Below, one piece after another: positions 1-11,185 of a stretch of 64,000 nucleotides of DNA. Numbering within the stretch: the first letter of the stretch is position 1; each line of letters starts with the position of its first letter. The notes under the pieces are model-generated. The model had not been told where the DNA came from. It saw only the letters and a list, made by a program, of their open reading frames with translations, and made no database searches. Both the position numbers and the translations under genes were made by a program. Source of the stretch: Elymus sibiricus (taxonomy: Eukaryota; Streptophyta; Magnoliopsida; Poales; Poaceae); contig CM077664.1 in the NCBI GenBank assembly GCA_039707655.1, positions 29,500,781-29,564,780 of the forward strand, written 5' to 3'.

Positions 1-956
1 ACCTGAAACAGTAACCAAACAGCACATTTTAATACATTTTATTTAATCCAATTTACAAATGAAATTATATTTTGCCCAAACCAATTTCTGATGGTAGAGC
101 AAATTTCACTGTAATATTTGGGCTAGGCCACATATTTTACAAAAGTCGGTTAGTAGTCTAACATTTTGCAAAACTGAGTGAATAAAAGAAATAGAAAATA
201 GAAAAGGAAAAACGGTTAGACGTTACTGTGCGGCTGGGCCTTAGACGAACAGTAACCGGACCAGCCCGTTAAGCCGCATCGTCGCCCTGCTCCCGCGCTG
301 TCCCGCGCACGCGCTGACACGGCGATGGCCGTCGCGCTGTCGGCCATCGGGCGGCTCCCCGATGCCGTTAAGTGCCTCCCCGAGCTGCCCTCGTCCTCCC
401 TCGAACCCTAGCTGCCCCCACTCGCCCCCATTCGCTCTCTCTCTCTCTCGGTCTCCCCCTCACCCGAGACATCGCCGCCGACCTCCACTCGATCCCGCGC
501 CCACCGTCACCGTTCGGCCTCGCCGAGATGTCGAGAAGCTCCGCCGCCCTCCGCTGCGTCGCCTGAGCCCAGCCACTGGAGACGACGGGCTCAGCATTGG
601 GCGAATCGAGCTCATCCCCGACCTCGACCACCTCTTCTTCTCCGGCAATCTCCGGCGATCCCCTGCGCTACTAAGCTATCACCGGCTTTCCATAGCCTCC
701 CGGTGAGCCTACGCATCTTTCCCCTCTCTCTCCCGTGCATTTCCGCCACCGTAGCCATCTCCGTCGCCACCGCCCGAAGCTTGGCTCCGCCGCATTGCTC
801 GTCGCCGTCGTCCTCGTCGACGTCATGCTCAACCGAGCTCACCACCGTGCTCCACGCGTCGCTAGGACCCCGTAGAGCCCAACCCCACGGCCTATCGTGC
901 CCTGCGGCGACTCTACCGAGCTCGCCCGAAACACCTCGCCGCCGGCGAGCTCGTAG
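1..956 (+). repeat. Left part of a very long gypsy-type LTR, cut by the window edge
   Basis: This stretch joins to 2868-5565 once the CACTA element at 957-2867 is removed, so both belong to one host repeat. It is AT-rich up to about 240, then a GC-rich, CT-rich block follows. Overlapping open frames at 362-706 and 368-631 are low-complexity Pro/Ser/Arg translations of this block and do not resemble a protein family. The LTR start is not in the window. Excluding the CACTA element, the repeat is over 3.6 kb, which fits the large-LTR Triticeae families (Sukkula/LARD-like); the family name is an inference from size and the 3' part. Confidence 0.55.
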
Positions 957-1339
957 CACTACTAGAAAACTGGCTATAGCCAATATCCCTATTAGTGGCG
1001 CACCATGGTGGTGGTGCGCCACTGCTATATAGCAATGGCGCACCAGAAACAGGTGCGCCATTGTTATTTTTTTAGTAGTGGCGCACCACCTGAGCAGTGC
1101 GCCATTGTTATTTTTTTGCCCACCCCCCCACCTCACCAGACATAGCAATGGCGCACCACACCAAGGTGCGCCATTACTATGTAGCATAGTAATGGCGCAC
1201 CTTGGTGTGGTGCGCCATTGCTATGTGTGTGCGGTGGGGTGTGTCCGTGTGTGTGAGCAATAGTAATGGCGCACCCTCCCTGGTGCGCCATTGCTAAGGT
1301 TAGCAATGGCGCACCAGGGAATTTAACAGGCTACGCCCG

Positions 1340-1842
1340 TTATCGATTTTTTAGAATCCTCAAAAACCTAACAGAAAAAACGTTACAGCCATTGTTAGAT
1401 CTGGAGGCAAAATAATACAAAAATTTAAAAAAATTAGCAATGGCGCACCAGTGCATAGTGCGCCACTACTATTTTCCCACCTTCAAAATTCAAAAAAAAT
1501 TAAAAATAGTAATGGCGCACCACACCTAGGTGCACCATTACTATGTACCTTTGTAATGGCGCACCTAGGTGTGGTGCGCCATTACTAAGGTACATAGTAA
1601 TGGCGCACCTAGGTGTGGTGCGCCATTACTAAGGTACATAGTAATGGCGCACCTAGGTGTGGTGCGCCATTACTATTTTTAAATTTTTTTGAATTTTGAA
1701 GGTGGGAAAATAGTAGTGGCGCACTATGCACTGGTGCGCCATTGCTAATTTTTTTAAATTTTTGTATTATTTTGCCTCCAGATCTAACAATGGCTATAAC
1801 GTTTTTTCTGTTAGGTTTTTGAGGATTCTAAAAAATCGATAA
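1340..1842. repeat. Long near-perfect inverted repeat inside the CACTA element
   Basis: The left arm starts TTATCGATTTTTTAGAATCC at 1340 and its reverse complement ends at 1842. The arms of about 250 bp pair along almost their whole length, including the GGCGCACC motifs, a poly-A/T stretch and the segment around AACGTT. The centre lies near 1591 in tandem copies of a CCTAGGTGTGGTGCGCC unit. A transcript through it would fold into a long hairpin. Confidence 0.9.
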
Positions 1843-1876
1843 GTAATGGCGCACCACACCTAGGTGCGCCATTACT

Positions 1877-2465
1877 AAGTCTGGGCAGTGACGTGGCAGT
1901 TCCCACCCACCACCGGTTCCCTCTCTTATCCTCTTTGACCCCTCTCTCTCCTGCCATCCTGCTTCTTCCTTCCCCTTCCCCTTCTTCCTCCCTTCGTAGG
2001 AGCCACAGGAGCGCCGCCGCCCGCAGCTCCTCCCGTTTGCCTCCCAGGTGAGTGCCAGAGGCCGCGCCTCCGCGCCCGACCTCCTCAACGCCCTCGCCGG
2101 AGCACCACCAGAGCCGGTTCCGGCCGTCCCTTCTCGCCGCTGGCCTCCTTCTCCCTCTCGTTGCTCTTCTCCCTCATCTCTCTCTGTCTTCCCCCTCGCA
2201 GGTACATTCCATGGCGCCGCCAGAGATGCCCAGTCAGACCCATCCTCCGTTTGCCAAGCCGCCATCGGATCTGAGGTGCCCGTCACTGGATCCGCCCGTT
2301 TCCCCCTCGCCTCCATGCCGTTCCGACCATCGAGGAGCCTCGCGCCGCCGCCCCTGTTCTATGCAGCGCCGCCATGGCCTCCTGCTCGTGCGAGGGACGG
2401 AGGGAGACGAGCGCATCGCTCGCCTCTCGCGGGTGGTCCGGCCCAACTTCGTCGGCGGTTGTGCA
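1877..2465 (+). other. GC-rich, gene-like segment inside the CACTA element, possibly captured
   Basis: This segment lacks the sub-terminal motif of the rest of the element and resembles the 5' end of a cereal gene. It has a CT-rich leader, a plausible intron from 2048 (CCCAG|GTGAGT) to 2201 (CCCTCGCAG|GTAC), and an ATG at 2211 whose frame stays open to 2513. The predicted 100-residue product is rich in Pro, Ser and Arg and ends in Lys/Gln-rich residues encoded by the adjoining simple repeat. I recognise no domain. Capture of host DNA by CACTA elements is known; the donor here is unknown and the intron is inferred from consensus sites only. Confidence 0.4.
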
Positions 2466-2471
2466 GAAACG

Positions 2472-2578
2472 AGCAAAAACGAGCAAAAACAAGCAAAAAG
2501 AGCAAAAAAATGAGCAAAAACACGAGCAAAAACGAGCAAAAAACGAGCAAAAAAAGAGCAAAAACGAGCAAAAAAAAT
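2472..2578 (+). repeat. Simple repeat of GAGCAAAAA-type units
   Basis: About eleven imperfect copies of GAGCAAAAA/C follow each other, with unit lengths of 9 to 11 bases. The tract lies between the GC-rich segment and the right sub-terminal repeats of the CACTA element and is open in more than one frame, which explains the Lys/Gln-rich plus-strand and Phe/Leu-rich minus-strand translations here. Confidence 0.9.
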
Positions 2579-3779
2579 CGTGATCCAGATTTCAAAAATA
2601 TAGCAGTGGCGCACCAATCCTAGTACCAGTGGCGCACCATTCAAAAAAAAATTCAAAAAAATTCAATAAAAAAAGTTACCAGTGGCGCACCTGTAGCAAT
2701 AGTAATGGCGCACCACATGGTGCGCCACTAGTATTTGGATTACTAATGGCGCACCAGAGGTGCGCCATTACTATTTGTTACTAATGGCGTGATAATAGTG
2801 GCGCACCTATAGTGCGCCATTAATAGCCAAAATAGGTGCGCCACTAACAACCTTTTTTCTAGTAGTGTAGCGCTCGTCTCCGGCCGATTTAGCTCGCGTT
2901 AAGGCCGTAGATCGACGCAGCACTTTCATCTCGTTCGAATGCCGCTGACCGCACGCGAAACGGTGGCTGGATGGCGATTTCCGGCGAGGTCCGAGGCCGC
3001 GCCGCCGCGGATTTGGTCGCCGGCGTGATTCCGGCGCCGACGCCGGCGACGCTTACCTGGCCTGACGAGTGGGGCCCCGTGTGTCGCTGACGGGTGGGTC
3101 CCGTTGACCTGTTGATGTGGCACCCCCTGTCACTGACGTGTGGGTCCCGCTAAATTAAAACGATTTTTTTAAATAAATAAACGTTAATTAAATCGGTTAA
3201 TTAAATTAATTAGTAATTAGACACTGACAAGTAGGCCCCACCTTTAATTAATCTATAATTAGATTAGTTTTAAACTAATTAAGCACTGTCTCACTGACCA
3301 GTGGGTCCCACTGGACCCACTGTCAGGTTTGACCTCGGTCAACCGCACTGTTGACTGCTGACGTCAGCATTGCGTCATGATGACGTCACCCCTTCACTGT
3401 TCTGGATAATTCGTATTTATTAATTAAATTAATTCCAGAAAATATTTAAAACTTTGAAAAATCATATCTTTTAAACCGTAAGTCAGATGAAAATAATTTA
3501 TATATGTAAAATGATCAGAAAAATATGAAGATTCCGAATATGTAATCAAAACGCGTGTCCAACACTCCTAGCTAGCTGAACATGGAACAATTTGCCTGAT
3601 TTCGATAAATGAATAGTGGTCTACCTTAATTAAATAAATCCAAATAAATTCCTAAATTAACTAAATCATTTAGTTAGGCAGTAAAACACATCTACATATC
3701 ATTTAGGCTTGTCATGCATAGTGATTGCATTTTTGCCGTGAAATTTATTGTTTCTTCCCCCCTCCTTCTCTCTCGATAG

Positions 3780-3869
3780 ACGCCGAGACCGACGCCGTTG
3801 CAGCAGAGTTCGACTACACCCCCGACGAGCAGCCGACAGACGATCAGCCACTCTCTGCAGAGCTTCCAG
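3780..3869 (+). other. Exon-like segment A within the long LTR
   Basis: A pyrimidine-rich tract ending TCTCGATAG precedes 3780 and a GC-type donor (CCAG|GCAAGC) follows 3869. The 90 bases read without a stop in one frame as an acidic peptide including AAEFDYTPDEQPTDDQPLSA. The frame ends in phase 1 and segment B begins in the matching phase. The surrounding LTR is full of stops, which makes the open, acidic composition stand out. Splicing is inferred, not shown. Confidence 0.35.
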
Positions 3870-5187
3870 GCAAGCAATCCCCCCTTGACGCATGCCGTTG
3901 TCTCCTATTCTTTCTTCCTCCTGCTTGCACTAGCAATTGCCGCTGCCATGCTTTACCCTATTCTGATGCATAGCCTGATTTTGTTGCCTGCTACTGATAC
4001 ATTACCTATTATCCCATGATGCCTAGTTAGCTATGCTGTTGTTCCATCTTTGGCCCTTCGCCTTGTCCGAATGCCATGCTTGTTACCGGGCCATGATCAC
4101 TCTGGGTGAGGATCATGGAAATGCTTACATTACTGCATTCATTTACTGTTACGGGGCTGAAGGGCTGGTGGTACCGTCCAGTCAGAGATGGACCTGAGTC
4201 CCGACAGCTTCCAATGTTAAAGTCGGGCTGGCCCCAAGGGTGCCCGCGAGTGAATATCATTAAAGACGGGTCGGCTCCAAGAGCACCCGCGCGTCATGTT
4301 TTACCAAGTCGGGGCGACAGAAACTCTGTTCGTCTCTGCGAGTTACTAAATACGCCTAACGGAACTGGGTATTTGATCTGAGTGGGTCGTCGTGCCCTAT
4401 ACGCACTACCACCACGTGGGATAATGGTTTAATGGGGCCCTCTACGTCATATGTATCAGCCGAAAGCTCTTCAGACGTCACAGTTTAGAGATGCGGCCTG
4501 ATTGTCAGGATTGGGCTGGTACTTCACTTGTGTATACAGTGTCGCGCCTGCACCCCGACTAGCCACGCAACGTGCAGGAGTGCAAAGGGTGATGGGCCCA
4601 AGACCCCTTCGCACTTAGGATTTAGACCGGTGTGTTGACCTCTCTGCTGAGCCTAGGTAGGACTGCGTCGTGTCGATCACCCGAGGCCGGGTATTACCCA
4701 GCAAGTGTGTCCGGCCAGAGGTAATCGAGCGTGTTGGGTAACAGTAGTGCACCCCTGCAGGGAAGTTATCTATTCGAATAGCTGTGTCCACGGTAACAGG
4801 ACGCTCAGAGTTGTATCCGGATCTATGACAACTACAAACTGATGATGATACTTATTAAACTGAAACTACTGCTCTCGGGATCGCTTTCTCGCGTGATAGT
4901 CGAGAAAGGATCTCGGGGAGTTACTGCTATACAACCACTATTATATGCTACTATATTCTACTCTCTTTTGATGCTGCAAGATTGCTTGAAGATGCTAGTC
5001 TTCGATAGGCTAGGCTTCTCCCCCTCTATTCTGGCATTCTGCAGTTCAGTCCAAAGATATAACCCCATGCCTTTGATACCAATGCATAATCTAGCATAGT
5101 TCTGATGTCAGTCTTGCGAGTACTTTGGATGAGTACTCACAGTTGCTCTGCTCTTCTTTTTCCCATACCCATTTGATGATACATCAG

Positions 5188-5285
5188 ACGATGGAGTCCA
5201 GGAGCCTGATGCCACCACCGGAGCTTACTACCAGGAGGGTCCCGATGGCTCGTACTACTGGGTTGATCCAGCCGACCAGGAGTAG
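5188..5285 (+). other. Exon-like segment B within the long LTR, ending in a stop
   Basis: After an AG at 5186-5187 the frame encodes a Tyr- and Asp-rich tail including GAYYQEGPDGSYYWVDPADQ and stops at TAG 5283-5285. The phase fits segment A, so a spliced product with an acidic, Tyr-rich C terminus is possible. I know of no assigned function for such a peptide. It may be a relic of an ancestral ORF overlapping the LTR or a captured exon. Confidence 0.35.
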
Positions 5286-5565
5286 GATCGGAGGCCCTAG
5301 GCAGGAGGCCTTCGCCTTTCGATCTAGAGTCGTTGTTTGTGCTAGCCTTCTTAAGGCAAAACTTGACTAACTATGTCTGTACTCAGATATCATTTGTGTG
5401 TATGACTTATGTATTCGGGTCCTCGCGACCCCTGGCTTGTAATATGATGACTTATGCTTTCATTTGAGTTTAGAGTTGTGTTGTGATATCTTCCGGTGAG
5501 TCCCTGTGCTTGATCGTGTACGTTTGCGTGTATGATTAGTGCACGATTAAGTCGGGGGCGTCACA

Positions 5566-6733
5566 CTGTCCATACAGTGACATTTGCAGATTTGGCACAT
5601 CTTACACACCATGATCCCTACCAATTATTATGATGCACTTATCAATTGTAAATAGTTGAAATGAATAATAGCTTATGAAAGTAATATTGAGAAGGGGCTT
5701 GTGGCCAAAAAGTGTCAAAAATAGATGGAGAAAATCGGCATGACCTTTGCTAAAAAGGGAACATATTGAGTGCCAGAAATTTGGCGAATCAGAAATTAAT
5801 CAACGTTTCTCCAAAACATTGGCACTCATTTTTGAATCCCAAAAAATAACATATACCATTTTTTGGTATTACATATTATTCTACAAAATACTTCAATTCA
5901 ACTTGTTTCTGTTAGCAAAAGTCTTCGGAAAATATCGGCATGACCTCTGTTTAATATTGGACATATTAAGTAATCAATCAACGTTTCCCCAAAACATTGG
6001 TGCTTAGTTAGTATGAAAATCCCTTAAAAAATAAAATGGAATGTACTATAACAATGCAAATGAACCTAACAATTACAGCAAATCAATTGCAAATGAACCT
6101 AACAATATGAGCTCTTAATTATAATGAATAGGAAGGAGCAAATCTATGTTATATGAGGAAATTGTTCTAGCTCTCTCTAAGGTGTGGCGGACTCTAAAGG
6201 ATAAAATATTATGATGCAAAATTAAAGTAGTCCATACAAAATAGCCTCTACCATGCAACTCAATTTTATTTGTCAAATCTATAACTCAAATCATAAAAAT
6301 GCCAATAATATTAGTTGGTTGTAGCTAAATTGCCAGAATATTTTATGACACAATTAATGCAGCCTGACAAATTACTCCGGGACACCGGCCGCCAGCAACC
6401 GTGCAACATGTGCACCAACTACAATTGCGTCGCCGTCGCTCTTCGGCGCCGTCCATTAGCCAGGCACTTGCACCGTTGTAGATGTACATTTTGTACAATT
6501 CAAGGTAGGGCGGCTAGCCAACCTCGCCCTACCGTCTCCTCCGCCTGTGCCCCTAACCGTAGCTAGTGGCGCCCTACCCCTGGCGATGGCGTCGCCCTAA
6601 CCCTAGCGGCGGCCGTGGCACCGCCCTAACCCTAGTAGCGAGAGAAAGGACGCGTGAGGGAGAGACGCACCTAGATCGGTGCAGGCGGGTCGACGGCGGG
6701 ACGAGGTGACGGAAGGAGACGAGGCGACGAGGG
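5566..6733. other. Intergenic or unidentified repeat DNA with an internal diverged duplication
   Basis: No gene is recognised. From 5566 to about 6360 the sequence is AT-rich. Two segments share an order of motifs, each containing ATCGGCATGACC, GGAACATATT/GGACATATT, and ATCAACGTTTC(T/C)CCAAAACATT: about 5729-5837 and 5929-6005. This suggests an old direct duplication, perhaps inside an unclassified element. From about 6360 to 6733 it is GC-rich with repeated CCCTAACCCTAG-like phrases and no convincing frame. Confidence 0.5.
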
Positions 6734-7372
6734 ATGAGTGACGGTGTCTTAAACCGTGGGTGGCTCACCTAGGAGAGCCCGGCAGCGGGTCCGTCCAGGG
6801 TCCCGCATGGCCTGGCAACAAAGGGAAAACCTAAGGGAGAAGGTGGACGCCGCAGGCCTTCTTCTCCTCCAAGCCAAGGGCAGCGGCGGCCTAAGATCAT
6901 AGCTGCCCACTTGTCAAAACCCTAGCCTCCACCGTGTATATAAGGGGAGGCTAGGGGACTCTCAATCCCATATGCCCTCAGATAGAAACTCTCGGTAGCA
7001 ATCTCGAACACCATTGTAAACCCCTCGCACGAGGTATCCCTCCACCATGAACAACAGAAATAAGCAGGACATTGGGTATTACTCTTCGGAGGCTCGAACC
7101 TGGTGAAAACCCTCGTGTGACATCCATTCTAGAACTTCCGGCTGTGCTTGCACCCCTACCGAGGGATCTGACGATTTTATGAACTGTTAGTTGGCGCGCT
7201 AGGCACGGGTCGTGTCAGCGAGAGATCGATCCCAGATCATATCTTCTCCATCCTCTAGCGACCTCTCTCCGGGGGAAAGCCTAATCTTTGGCTCTCTCAC
7301 GTTCACCGCCGATGGGGCAGGCCAGGTTAACATCAACCCACCATCCCACCCTGCACGCACAATCTACGTAGG
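6734..7372 (+). mobile_element. 5' part of an old gypsy element: LTR fragment, primer-site region and gag start
   Basis: A TATA box (TATATAA, 6937-6943) is followed by a transcript-leader-like stretch containing AAGCAGGACATTGGGTATTA and CTCGAACCTGG, phrases shared with the LTRs at 31237 and 57684. At about 7190 the sequence TTGGCGCGCTAGGCAC resembles the primer site of TAT-lineage gypsy elements, placing the LTR end near 7188. A gag-like frame opens at 7212 (SLTFTADGAGQVNINPP) and is cut at 7372 by the next gypsy insertion; it resumes at 15037. The LTR start near 6734 is a guess. Confidence 0.6.
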
Positions 7373-8925
7373 TGATACGTCTCCAATGTATCTATATTTT
7401 TTTATTGTTTCATGCTATTATATTATCAACCTTAGATACTTTATATGCAATTCTATATCATTTTTGGGAACTAACCAATTAACTCAGTGCCCAGTGCCAG
7501 TTCCTGTTTTCTGCATGTTTTTTTGTTTTTCAGAAAATCAATACCAAACGAAGTCCAAACACGATGAAACTTTACGATGATTTTTTCTGGACCAGAAGGG
7601 ACCCTAGAAGGTTTGGGGGAGGGCCAGAAGATCTACGGGGGAGTCACAAGCTCACACGGCACGCCCCCAGGGGGGCGCCACCTGAGCTTGTGCGTCTCAC
7701 GCAGCTCCGTTTGACCTAATTCCACTTCTATAAATTCCCATAAATCCCAAAATCAACAGAGAACCACCCGAAACAATTTTTCCGCCGCCGCAAGCCTCTA
7801 TTCTTCTGCGATCCCATCTGGAGGCCTTTTCAGGTAATCTGCCGGAGGGGGAATCGATCACGGAGGGCTTCTACATCAACCTTGCTGCCTTCCGATGTTG
7901 TGTAAGTACTCTACCACAGACCTACGGGTCCATAGATATTAGCTAGATGGCTTCTTCTTTCTCTTTGATCCTCAATACAATGTTCTCCTTGATCCTCTCG
8001 GAGAACTATCCGATGTAATCTTCTTTTGCGGTGTGTTTGTTGGGATCCGATGAATTATGGGTTTATGATCAGATTATTCATTGAAAGTAATTGAGTCAAT
8101 TCTGAACTTTATTATGCATGATTGTTATAGCTTTGTATTTCTCTCCGATCTATCTGTTTGGTTTGGCCAACTAGATTGATTTATCTTCAGTGGGAGAGGT
8201 GCTTTGTAGTGGGTTCAATCTTGCGGTGTCCTCACCCAGTGACAGAAGGGGTAGCGAGGCACGTATTTGTATTGTTGCCATTAAGGGTAAAACGACAGGG
8301 TTCAATCATATTGCTTAGTTTTATTCTGTCTACATTATGTCATCATACCTCATGCATTACTCTGTTTGTTATGAACTTAATACGTAGAGAGGCAAGCATA
8401 GAAGCGCTCTCGAAGTGGATTAAGAGTAGTAGATGCAGGCAGGAGTTGGTCTACTTGTCACGGACATAATGCCTATAGACATGATCATTGCCATGAATAA
8501 TGTCATAACTATGCGCTTTTCTATCAATTGCCCAACAGTAATTTGTCTACCCACCGTACACTATTATTATGAGAGAGAAGCCTCTTGTGAAAACTATGGC
8601 CCCCGGGTCTACTTTTATCATATTACTAAAACCCTAATTACCTTGCTGCAATTTTACTTCTTTTATTTTACTTTGCAATTTATCTATCTATCACTATCAG
8701 ATTTAATCCTTGCAATTAAAGAGTTCAAGGGGATTGACAACCCTTTTGCCCGCGTTGGGTGCAAGTATTTGCTCTTGTGTGTGTAGGTGCTGCTAACGAG
8801 GCATTTGTGTGATTCTCCTATTGGTTCGATAAACCTTGGTTCTCACTGAGGGAAATACTTATCCGCTACTATATTGCATCTCCCTTCCTCTTCGGGGAAA
8901 ATCCCAACGCGGCTCACAAGTAGCA
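7373..8925 (+). repeat. 5' LTR of the 7373-15036 gypsy element
   Basis: It starts TGATACGTCTCCAATGTATC and ends CTCACAAGTAGCA. A possible TATA-like CTATAAATTCCC lies at about 7730. The minus-strand element at 35165-44901 has LTRs of the same family, clearly similar along their length but diverged. Confidence 0.9.
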
Positions 8926-8936
8926 GAAAGAATTTC

Positions 8937-8954
8937 TGGCGCCGTTGCCGGGGA
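8937..8954 (+). other. Primer-binding site, tRNA-Asp type
   Basis: TGGCGCCGTTGCCGGGGA is complementary to the 3' end of plant tRNA-Asp (…CCCCGGCAACGGCGCCA). It lies 11 bases after the 5' LTR, the same spacing as in the elements at 23954 and 35165. Confidence 0.88.
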
Positions 8955-9107
8955 GACATCATCAAATACCTACAAGGTTCCTTCACACAAATTATCATTT
9001 ACTTGCTCTACTTTTTATTTGCCTTTATTTGCTTTATTAGTCTAGTTATAAAAAAAATTGAAAAACATAAAAATATTTTATTTTGCTTGCTTGCTTGAAT
9101 TGCCACT

Positions 9108-11185
9108 ATGTCTCAAGAAAACACTAAGTTGTGTGACTTCTCGAATACTAATAATAATGACTTTATTAGTACTCCAATTGCTCCTCCCGCCACTAGTGCG
9201 GAGTCATATGATATGAATGCTGAATTGTTAAATCTTATCATGAAAGATCAATTTGCTGGAAACTCTAATGAAGATGCTGCATCCCATCTCAATACCTTCG
9301 TTGAATTATGTGATATGCAAAAGAAAAGAGATGTGGATAATGATATTGTTAAATTGAAACTATTTCCTTTCTCATCAAGGGACAAAGCTAAAACTTACTT
9401 TTCATCCTTACCTCGCAATAGTATTGATTCATGGGATAAATGTAAGGATGCTTTTATTGCCAAGTATTTTCCTCCAGCTAAGATTATTTCTCTTAGAAAT
9501 CAAATCATGAACTTTAAGCAACTTGAGCAAGAACATGTTGCACAATCTTGGGATAGAATGAAATTAATGATTAAAAATTGTCCCACTCATGAATTAAGCT
9601 TATGGATGATAATACAAAATTTTTATGCGGGGCTAAACTTTGTGTCGAGAAATCTTCTAGATTCTGCTGCAGGTGGTACCTTTATGGGAATTACATTAGG
9701 AGAGGCCATGAAGCTTCTCGATAATATGATGACAAATTATTCTCAATGGCACACCGAATGAGCTCCAACTAGTAAGAAGGTAAACTCTGTCAAAGAAGTT
9801 GCTACTTTGAGTGATAAAATGGATGCTCTTATGAATATGCTTGCTAATAAAAATGCTCATGTTGATCCAAATGATGTGCTACTATCTACTTTGATTTAGC
9901 AAAATAATGATGCTATTGATGTGAATTTTATCGCTAGAAATAATTTCAACAACAATGCTTGTAGGGGGATTTTAATCCTAGACCGTATCCCGGTAATACC
10001 TCTAACAATTATGGTAATTCCTATGGTAATTTATATAATAATAATAGGATACCTACTGAACTTGAGAACAACATTAAAGAATTTATTAGTTCTCAAAAAG
10101 CTTTTAATGCCATGGTAGAAGAAAAACTACACAAGGTTGATGATATGGTTAGAAACATGGATAGAATTGCTCATGATGTGGAAACTCTTAAAATTAAAAT
10201 TATGCCACACAAAAATGATGTTACTGAATCTCTAATGTCTATTCAAGTCCCCATGAATGAAAGTAGAGAAAGAATCGCTAGGATAAGAGCTAAGCGAGAA
10301 TTCCTAGAAAAAGGGATTCCACCCAGTTTTTATCCTAGTCATGATGAAGATATAAAAATGATTGGTGTGACACCTATTGAATCTTTGTTTAGTAATATAA
10401 AACTTGATGAAAAAGGGACTGGAGATGAGTCAACTTTAGCTAGAAGGCGTTCCGATTGTTCGGAGGGTGATGATCTTAATGATAAAAATAATAAAAGTGG
10501 GTTTGAAGAGGTCAAAACTTTAAATAGTGATGTGCCCACTACTTTGGATTACAAGGACTTTAATTATAATAATTTCTCTTTGATTGAATGTATTTCTTTG
10601 TTGCAATCCATGATGCATTCACCTAATGCTTACGAACAAAATAAAGCTTTTACTAAACATATTTTCGAGGCTATGATTAAAGCTCATGAAGAAAAGCTAG
10701 AGTTAGAAGTATCAATACCTAGAAAATTACAAGATGAATGGGAACCTACTATTAAAGTGAAGATTAAAGATTATGAATGTAATGCTTTGTGTGATCTAGG
10801 TGCTAACGTCTCTACTATATCAAAAACTTTATGTGACGTGCTAGGTCTCACCGATATGGATGAATGTTCTCTTAACTTGCATCTAGCAGATTCAACTATT
10901 AAGAAACCACTGGGTAGAGTTAATGATGTCCTTATAACATAAAATAGAAATTATGTGCCCGTGGATTTCATTGTGCTAGATACTGAATGCAATCCGTCTT
11001 GTCCTATAATACTTGGTAGGCCTTTCCTACGAGGTGCAATTATTGATATGAAAGAAGGAAATATAAGATTCCAATTTCCATTAAAGAAAGGGATGGAACA
11101 CTTCCCAAGGAAGAGAATTAAACCACCATATGAATCTATTATGAGGGCCACCTATGGAATTAATTTGAAAGATGACAATACTTGA
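9108..11185 (+). pseudogene. Gypsy gag-protease, broken by several stops and frameshifts
   Basis: The ATG at 9108 opens a 217-residue gag N-terminal part. Its second half matches the retrotransposon gag domain (KTYFSSLPRNSIDSWDKCKD, then FIAKYFPP). It stops at 9761; related sequence continues in the same frame and then in others, with open parts at 10112-10942 and 10955-11185. The last parts are a retropepsin-like protease: CDLGANVSTISKTLCDVLGL carries the active-site Asp as D-L-G-A, and IILGRPFLRGA is the usual C-terminal motif. TAA at about 10940 separates the two protease halves. No CCHC knuckle was seen. As read, no full-length product is possible. Confidence 0.85.

Larger units (their letters stand above)
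957..2867. mobile_element. Non-autonomous CACTA DNA transposon
   Basis: The ends are CACTACTAGAAAA at 957 and the inverted TTTTCTAGTAGTG ending at 2867, the terminal inverted repeats of the En/Spm-CACTA superfamily. A 3-bp target-site duplication TAG flanks it (954-956 and 2868-2870), the length expected for this superfamily. Both sub-terminal regions are packed with direct and inverted copies of a motif related to TAGTAATGGCGCACC, the usual binding-repeat pattern of CACTA elements. No transposase (TNPD/TNPA-like) ORF is present, so it would depend on an autonomous partner. It carries a large internal hairpin (1340-1842) and a GC-rich non-repetitive segment (about 1877-2465) that may be captured host DNA. 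Confidence 0.93.
2868..5565 (+). repeat. Right part of the long gypsy-type LTR (Sukkula/LARD-like)
   Basis: The repeat continues from 956. It has several GTGGGTCCC(A/G)CTG-type stretches at 3070-3330, an AT-rich block around 3160-3290, and ends GTCGGGGGCGTCACA at 5565, the usual 3' end of a large class of Triticeae gypsy LTRs. No primer-binding site follows directly, so this is either a solo LTR or the 3' LTR of an element running in from the left. Two exon-like segments lie inside it (3780-3869 and 5188-5285). The rest shows no open frame of note. Confidence 0.65.

Noticed and set aside
362..1187. Overlapping ORFs on both strands in GC-rich DNA (362-706, 368-631, 612-1187, 703-1032)
   Set aside because: Low-complexity Pro/Ser/Arg or repeat-derived translations in several frames at once, no domain, and the CACTA boundary cuts through them.
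2234..2656. Phe/Leu-rich minus-strand ORFs that look like membrane proteins
   Set aside because: They are translations of the GAGCAAAAA simple repeat, not genes.
8937..8954. TGGCGCCGTTGCCGGGGA taken as part of a tRNA gene
   Set aside because: Only the complement of a tRNA 3' end is present, next to an LTR; no cloverleaf can be formed. It is a primer-binding site.
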